Shown: one piece after another, positions 6,369 through 9,625 of the stretch | Layout: each line of letters begins with the position of its first letter | How positions within the stretch are numbered: the stretch's first letter is position 1 | DNA from: Aquiflexum sp041749095 | Lineage (GTDB): Bacteria > Bacteroidota > Bacteroidia > Cytophagales > Cyclobacteriaceae | Length of the DNA: 9,625 nt | Direction: 5' to 3' | Assembly (NCBI RefSeq): GCF_041749095.1 | Contig: NZ_JBGTCA010000147.1 | Coordinates: forward strand, 1-9,625 | Made by a program: the position numbers and the translations under genes | Notes under the pieces: model-generated | Databases searched by the model: none | Seen by the model: the letters and a program-made list of their open reading frames with translations, nothing else | What the model was told of the DNA's origin: nothing

Positions 6369-7769
6369 ATGAAATCCGAAAATATCAAACTCTTGATCAT
6401 ATTAGCACTTTTCATTAACGCCTCCTGCAAAAGTATCATGCCGGATAGGCCTCCCGCTGCTTCTTTGGAAGAATTGCCCAGTTCCCGGTCTACGGTCAAC
6501 ATACCGATCATCATTCCGCTTTCTTACCTAGGGGACAATTTGAACCAAGATTGGAGCAGCAAATTGTTTGCTGACAAAGGGATTCCTTTGGGAAGTGGTT
6601 TATTTGCAGATCTGAATGTCACAAGAACCGGAAAGATAACATTGAGAGGTTCAGAAAATAATACTATCAATGTCAAGGTGCCCATGAATATCATTGGTGA
6701 CCTGAAAATTGAAAAAAAGGTGTTTGGGCAAAACCTGTCGACAAATTTCCCTTTCAATGAAAACCTGATTCCGGAAATCAGCTTTACACCTGAAATAGGC
6801 AACAATTGGGACCTGAATTTAAAAAACCTTCAGATCAACAACTCGGGAAAATCCATGAAATACAACCTTTTGGGTTTTGAAATTGACCTGGATCCCCTGG
6901 TAAAAGGTCAATTGCAGAAGGTATTGGACAACCAACTTTCGGCAGCAAATCTGAACAAGCTTGACTTTAAGCATATAGCACAAGAGACATGGGATGCATT
7001 TTCTGAACCCTACACGGTAGTTCAGAACGGGATTACAGCGCATTTTTATTCGGTACCGGACAAGATAAAGGTCAAAGAAGAAATCACCCTTGACCAAGAG
7101 CTTATCCTGTATTTGGGTTTGGAAGGGGAAATGTTTTCTAAATTAGGTTCAAAACCAATCATTGACCAAAAAGAACTGCCGGATATCACTGTGAATGAAA
7201 GCAAGGAAAATCAGATTGACCTGGTTCTACCCTTGACCATCCCATACAAGGACCTGGATGAATATCTCAATGCTACTTTTTCCGGTCAGCAAATCCGCTC
7301 AAACAGAACTACAGTGATTTGGCCTTCAAATCTGACAACCCAAAAATACGGGGATAAAACCCTCTTGAGCATGGATTTCAAAGCAGTAAGAGACGGGAAA
7401 AAAGATGTGGAGGGGAAAATGTTTTTTGCAGGGAATCCGGTATTTGACCGGGAATCTGAGTCGCTGATATTTGAAGAGCCCCAATTTGATGTGAATACCG
7501 GAGACTTCTTTTCCAATCTGGGCATCAGACTCCGAAAGGGCAAAATCCAAAAACAGATCAAGAAAATAGCCGTATTGCCTATTGGCGGATTGTTGGACAA
7601 TGCGCGAAGTGAAATGGCCAATCAGGGGTATTTAGAAACTGATTTTGCCAATTTTAAAGTGTTGAATCCCAGTTTGGATGTGGAAGGAATATATAGCACG
7701 GAGGAGGACATCAGGGTCTTTATCAGAAGCCAGGGAAAAATGGATGTACAATTGAAGGATTTTAAATAG
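6369..7769 (+). CDS. DUF4403 family lipoprotein
   Basis: A 466-residue probable envelope lipoprotein. Residues 1-20 form a short hydrophobic leader ending in FINASC, with C20 as the probable lipidation site; the lipobox is somewhat atypical, with Asn at -3. The rest is soluble and rich in alternating beta-type segments. Two regions share a pattern with equal spacing: IPIIIPLSYLGDNLN (45-59) and LPLTIPYKDLDEYLN (287-301), both h-P-h-x-I-P-x3-L-x3-L-N, suggesting two homologous halves. The function of DUF4403 is unknown; similarity of this layout to duplicated lipid-binding folds is speculation. The C-terminal part (VLPIGGLLDN, then SLDVEGIY and DVQLKDF) is typical of the family. It stands alone between a divergent bacilliredoxin gene and a downstream toxin-antitoxin pair. 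No strong terminator is seen after the stop. Confidence 0.82.
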   Translation: MKSENIKLLIILALFINASCKSIMPDRPPAASLEELPSSRSTVNIPIIIPLSYLGDNLNQDWSSKLFADKGIPLGSGLFADLNVTRTGKITLRGSENNTINVKVPMNIIGDLKIEKKVFGQNLSTNFPFNENLIPEISFTPEIGNNWDLNLKNLQINNSGKSMKYNLLGFEIDLDPLVKGQLQKVLDNQLSAANLNKLDFKHIAQETWDAFSEPYTVVQNGITAHFYSVPDKIKVKEEITLDQELILYLGLEGEMFSKLGSKPIIDQKELPDITVNESKENQIDLVLPLTIPYKDLDEYLNATFSGQQIRSNRTTVIWPSNLTTQKYGDKTLLSMDFKAVRDGKKDVEGKMFFAGNPVFDRESESLIFEEPQFDVNTGDFFSNLGIRLRKGKIQKQIKKIAVLPIGGLLDNARSEMANQGYLETDFANFKVLNPSLDVEGIYSTEEDIRVFIRSQGKMDVQLKDFK

Positions 7770-7847
7770 CCTAAATATTTTTGATGTATAAAAGGATGAA
7801 TATCCCCTTTCTTGCCAATAAAGTTCAATCTTTGTTCAAATGGGAAG

Positions 7848-7872
7848 GATGACCGATGACCGATGCGACGGG
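7848..7872. repeat. Short tandem repeat of 7-bp period (GATGACC)
   Basis: GATGACC occurs twice in tandem, followed by GATG and a degenerate CGACGGG. A related tract with the same 7-bp period lies at 8981-9005, on the other side of the toxin-antitoxin pair. Confidence 0.6.
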
Positions 7873-7921
7873 CATTGAAGTATTTAACCTTATGTCCTTT
7901 TGATAGAACTGGTTACTGGCA

Positions 7922-7937
7922 ACATTGCAAACAATGT
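7922..7937. repeat. Small hairpin ACATTG-CAAA-CAATGT
   Basis: A perfect 6-bp stem with a 4-nt loop in the spacer before the antitoxin gene. It has no T-run, so it is not a terminator; it could be part of a regulatory site or chance in A/T-rich DNA. Confidence 0.35.
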
Positions 7938-7979
7938 ATATATAAAAGATTTCAATAACTTGATTCCAATATAAAATTA

Positions 7980-8005
7980 TGACCAAAAGATTAACGGATT
8001 GGTCA
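7980..8005. promoter_or_regulatory. Candidate operator upstream of the toxin-antitoxin pair
   Basis: TGACCAA (7980-7986) and TTGGTCA (7999-8005) are perfect 7-bp inverted arms with a 12-nt spacer, centred about 47 bp before the antitoxin start. Autoregulation through inverted repeats is known for AbiE-type systems, but this antitoxin has no evident winged-helix domain, so binding is an inference. Confidence 0.4.
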
Positions 8006-8039
8006 GGTCTTTGTAACTTGGAATTGAAATTGAAAGGAT

Positions 8040-8342
8040 ATGGAAAAAAAGGAAAAGCCGGTTTTTGCAAAGAGGATTTTTTGGGATGTGGATTTTGCAA
8101 AACTTGACTATGATACCAAAGCCAATTTTGTGATTGAGCGGGTTTTTGAGCGGGGAGATGTACCCGATATACGGAATTGCAGAAGGTATTATGGAGACGA
8201 GAAAATTTCCGGGGTTTTGCTTAATGCCAAATTCTTACCCGAGACAAGGATGTATCTAGCAGCAGCAGTTATTGATAAACCTATCACTGAATTCAGATGT
8301 TACAAATTGAGACAGTCGAACCCGGAACTTTTTCCTTATTAG
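8040..8342 (+). CDS. DUF6922-like small protein, probable antitoxin
   Basis: A 100-residue, cytoplasmic, charged protein with no signal peptide. The pattern FWDVDFAKLDY (14-24), then FVIERVFERGDVPDIRN, YYGDEKI and the ending FRCYKLRQSNPELFPY is what I recognise in the DUF6922 group found directly before AbiEii-type toxin genes in Bacteroidota. Its role is inferred from that pairing: neutralising, and perhaps regulating, the nucleotidyltransferase encoded by the next gene. The last 46 nt overlap the toxin start in another frame, so the conserved C-terminal residues share DNA with the toxin N-terminus and translation is probably coupled. A purine-rich AAAGGA lies just before the ATG. Classical AbiEi antitoxins are longer and carry a winged-helix domain; this one does not obviously do so. 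Confidence 0.75.
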   Translation: MEKKEKPVFAKRIFWDVDFAKLDYDTKANFVIERVFERGDVPDIRNCRRYYGDEKISGVLLNAKFLPETRMYLAAAVIDKPITEFRCYKLRQSNPELFPY

Positions 8343-8923
8343 AGAAACTTCAAGCTATCCCCGAATTGAAAGATTTTTACTTGGTCGGAGGCACAGCTTT
8401 GTCATTAATGTATGGGCATAGGATTTCCGAAGATTTGGATTTATTCTCGAATCAGCCTTTTCAAAATGATATAGTTACTGAATCCTTGCAGAAAGTCTTT
8501 GGAGAGAGTTTTCAGACGGAACAGAAACCTCCACAATTTGGTATATTTTGTTATATCAATGAGATCAAAGTAGATTTAGTGAAACACCCATTCCCTATGA
8601 TTAAACCCATTCAGGAGATCGAAGGAATTAGATTTTTTTCCACTGAAGACATTATAGCTATGAAAGTTCAGGCTATCTTGGGCAGAGGCAAAAAAAAAGA
8701 TTTTTGGGATATTTTCGAATTGCTCCAACACTATTCAGTTGCTGATTTTATCCGGTTTCACCAAGAGAAGTATCACAGGCAAAATCTTCTTATATCTGTT
8801 CCTCAGGCATTGATTTATTTTGGAGATGCAGAAGAAAGTGAGGATCCCGTCAGTCTCAAAGGGCAAACATGGAAAAAGGTAAAGAAATCTATTGAAAAAA
8901 AAGTACGGGACTTTTTAATATAA
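8297..8923 (+). CDS. AbiEii/AbiGii-family nucleotidyltransferase toxin
   Basis: A 208-residue nucleotidyltransferase-fold protein of the DUF1814/AbiEii group. Relatives add nucleotides to RNA, in known MenT examples the tRNA acceptor end, stopping growth or phage replication. Visible motifs are LVGGTALSL with G31-G32, EDLDLF with metal-binding D46 and D48, a third acidic residue D93 in IKVDLV, and a C-terminal block EDIIAMKVQAILGRGKKKDFWDIFEL containing D118, K123, R130, K134-D135 and D138. All the core catalytic positions are present, so it should be active. At 208 residues it is shorter than classical AbiEii (near 300), matching the compact Bacteroidota form. The ATG at 8297 is preferred because the next Met falls inside the catalytic core; this gives a 46-nt overlap with the antitoxin gene. 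The target is unknown. Confidence 0.85.
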   Translation: MLQIETVEPGTFSLLEKLQAIPELKDFYLVGGTALSLMYGHRISEDLDLFSNQPFQNDIVTESLQKVFGESFQTEQKPPQFGIFCYINEIKVDLVKHPFPMIKPIQEIEGIRFFSTEDIIAMKVQAILGRGKKKDFWDIFELLQHYSVADFIRFHQEKYHRQNLLISVPQALIYFGDAEESEDPVSLKGQTWKKVKKSIEKKVRDFLI

Positions 8924-8980
8924 GAAATAATGAATATCCGTCTATATGCAATTTGGGGACGTTTTCTCTAAAAATGGCTA

Positions 8981-9005
8981 GAAGACCGAAGACGGGAGAC
9001 GGAAG
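8981..9005. repeat. Short tandem repeat of 7-bp period (GAAGACS)
   Basis: Reads GAAGACC, GAAGACG, GGAGACG, GAAG in tandem. It shares period and pattern (GAWGACS) with the tract at 7848-7872. It lies in the non-coding spacer between the toxin gene and the SDR gene. Confidence 0.6.
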
Positions 9006-9038
9006 TAAACTGTAATTTAGCGTTTGATAAATTATCCA

Positions 9039-9067
9039 TTGGGTTTTCAGATTTACTTGTATCATTG
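9039..9067 (+). promoter_or_regulatory. Candidate promoter of the SDR gene
   Basis: TTG at 9039-9041 and TATCATTG at 9060-9067 (one mismatch to TAnnTTTG) are 18 nt apart. The implied transcription start is about 20 nt before the ATG at 9093. Match quality is moderate. Confidence 0.35.
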
Positions 9068-9092
9068 CGGCTAATCACATAAAAAAATAATC

Positions 9093-9625
9093 ATGAAACT
9101 CCATAACCGAACATTTATCATTACCGGGGCCACTAGTGGGATGGGAAAGGCCATAGCCTATGAATTTGCCAAAGAAGGCGCCAATCTCATTATGAGCGGA
9201 AGGGATCAAGAAAGAGGTGATGCTTTGGTGGCTGAATTGCTGGATAAAGGGCACTCTGTAAAATTTTTATCGGGTGATGTCGGCGAAATCGAATACAACA
9301 AGCAATTGGTTGATCTGGCCATAACCAATTTTGGTAGTCTTGACGGAGTAGTCACAAATGCCGGAATGTTGGGGCTTTCTTCAGTGACATCATTAGAACC
9401 TGAAACTTGGGACAGGACTTTCCGCACCAATGTGGATGCTGTCTTCTTTTTGCTCAAATATGCCCTTCCTGAAATGATAAAAATGCCTACAGCATCAGTT
9501 GTGGTAAATGCCTCAATAGCCGCCTACAAATCCTTCCCCAATCATCCTGCCTATTGTGCCTCTAAGGCTGCTCTTGTAGCTTTGGCAAAACAGATGGCCG
9601 TGGACTATGGCCCATCAGTCCGTAT
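9093..9625 (+). CDS. SDR-family NAD(P)-dependent oxidoreductase, 3' end outside window
   Basis: The frame from the ATG at 9093 is open to the right edge and gives 177 residues of a classical short-chain dehydrogenase/reductase (usual length about 250). The Rossmann motif TGATSGMG is at 11-18, and R37 after the second strand (SGRD) suggests preference for NADPH. Also present are GDV at 61-63 (adenine pocket), TNAG at 88-91, and the catalytic tetrad N113, S141 (NASIAA), Y154 and K158 (YCASK). A cytoplasmic enzyme; the substrate cannot be told from the sequence because the C-terminal substrate loop is missing. The start is supported by the first strand (RTFIITG) directly after it and an A-rich leader. 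It is probably transcribed from its own promoter. Confidence 0.92.
   Translation, partial: MKLHNRTFIITGATSGMGKAIAYEFAKEGANLIMSGRDQERGDALVAELLDKGHSVKFLSGDVGEIEYNKQLVDLAITNFGSLDGVVTNAGMLGLSSVTSLEPETWDRTFRTNVDAVFFLLKYALPEMIKMPTASVVVNASIAAYKSFPNHPAYCASKAALVALAKQMAVDYGPSVR

Noticed and set aside
6212..6514. Minus-strand open frame overlapping the start of the DUF4403 lipoprotein gene
   Set aside because: It covers the spacer and the signal-peptide region of a well-supported gene and shows no recognisable domain.
7286..7621. Minus-strand open frames inside the DUF4403 gene
   Set aside because: Low-complexity antisense of a coding region with no known motif.
7848..7872. CRISPR-like array
   Set aside because: Repeats are 7 bp with no spacers; this is a simple tandem tract.
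9206..9457. Minus-strand open frame within the SDR gene
   Set aside because: Antisense of the Rossmann-fold coding region, whose motifs are all in the plus frame.

Overview
The window looks like chromosomal DNA of a Bacteroidota bacterium, most likely of the Cytophagales/Cyclobacteriaceae type (an inference from gene content, not proven). Supporting signs are an Oar-like TonB-dependent receptor with an N-terminal carboxypeptidase-regulatory domain, a DUF4403 lipoprotein, a YtxJ-type bacilliredoxin, a DUF6922/AbiEii pair, A/T-rich leaders without clear Shine-Dalgarno sequences, and promoter-like boxes of the TAnnTTTG type.

Layout: (1) 1-1122 is the 3' part of an IS1634-like DDE transposase cut by the left edge. 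(2) 1217-1245 is an intrinsic terminator on the minus strand, and 4543-1268 (minus) is the 1091-residue outer-membrane receptor it serves. (3) 4544-4903 is a 360-bp A/T-rich divergent spacer with a -7-like box and four copies of TGTTAAG/CTTAACA. (4) 4904-5593 (plus) is a YhhN-family membrane protein. (5) 5605-5824 is a pair of tandem 110-bp units with terminal inverted repeats and several hairpins, filling the gap between two convergent genes. (6) 6187-5846 (minus) is a YtxJ/BrxC-like thioredoxin-fold protein, divergent from (7) the DUF4403 lipoprotein at 6369-7769. (8) 8040-8342 and 8297-8923 (plus) form an overlapping antitoxin-toxin pair (DUF6922 plus AbiEii-like nucleotidyltransferase), bracketed by two short 7-bp-period repeat tracts. 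(9) 9093 to the right edge is the N-terminal part of an SDR oxidoreductase.

The genes do not form one pathway. Most are single transcription units separated by regulatory or repetitive spacers, so this looks like a mosaic chromosomal stretch with an insertion sequence, a repeat-element pair and a defence/toxin-antitoxin type cassette between housekeeping or envelope genes. The only clear operon is the toxin-antitoxin pair. The parts most worth following up are the 110-bp structured repeat units, the nucleotidyltransferase toxin pair with its flanking heptad repeats and upstream inverted repeat, and the repeated motif in the receptor/YhhN spacer. No tRNA, rRNA or CRISPR array was seen.
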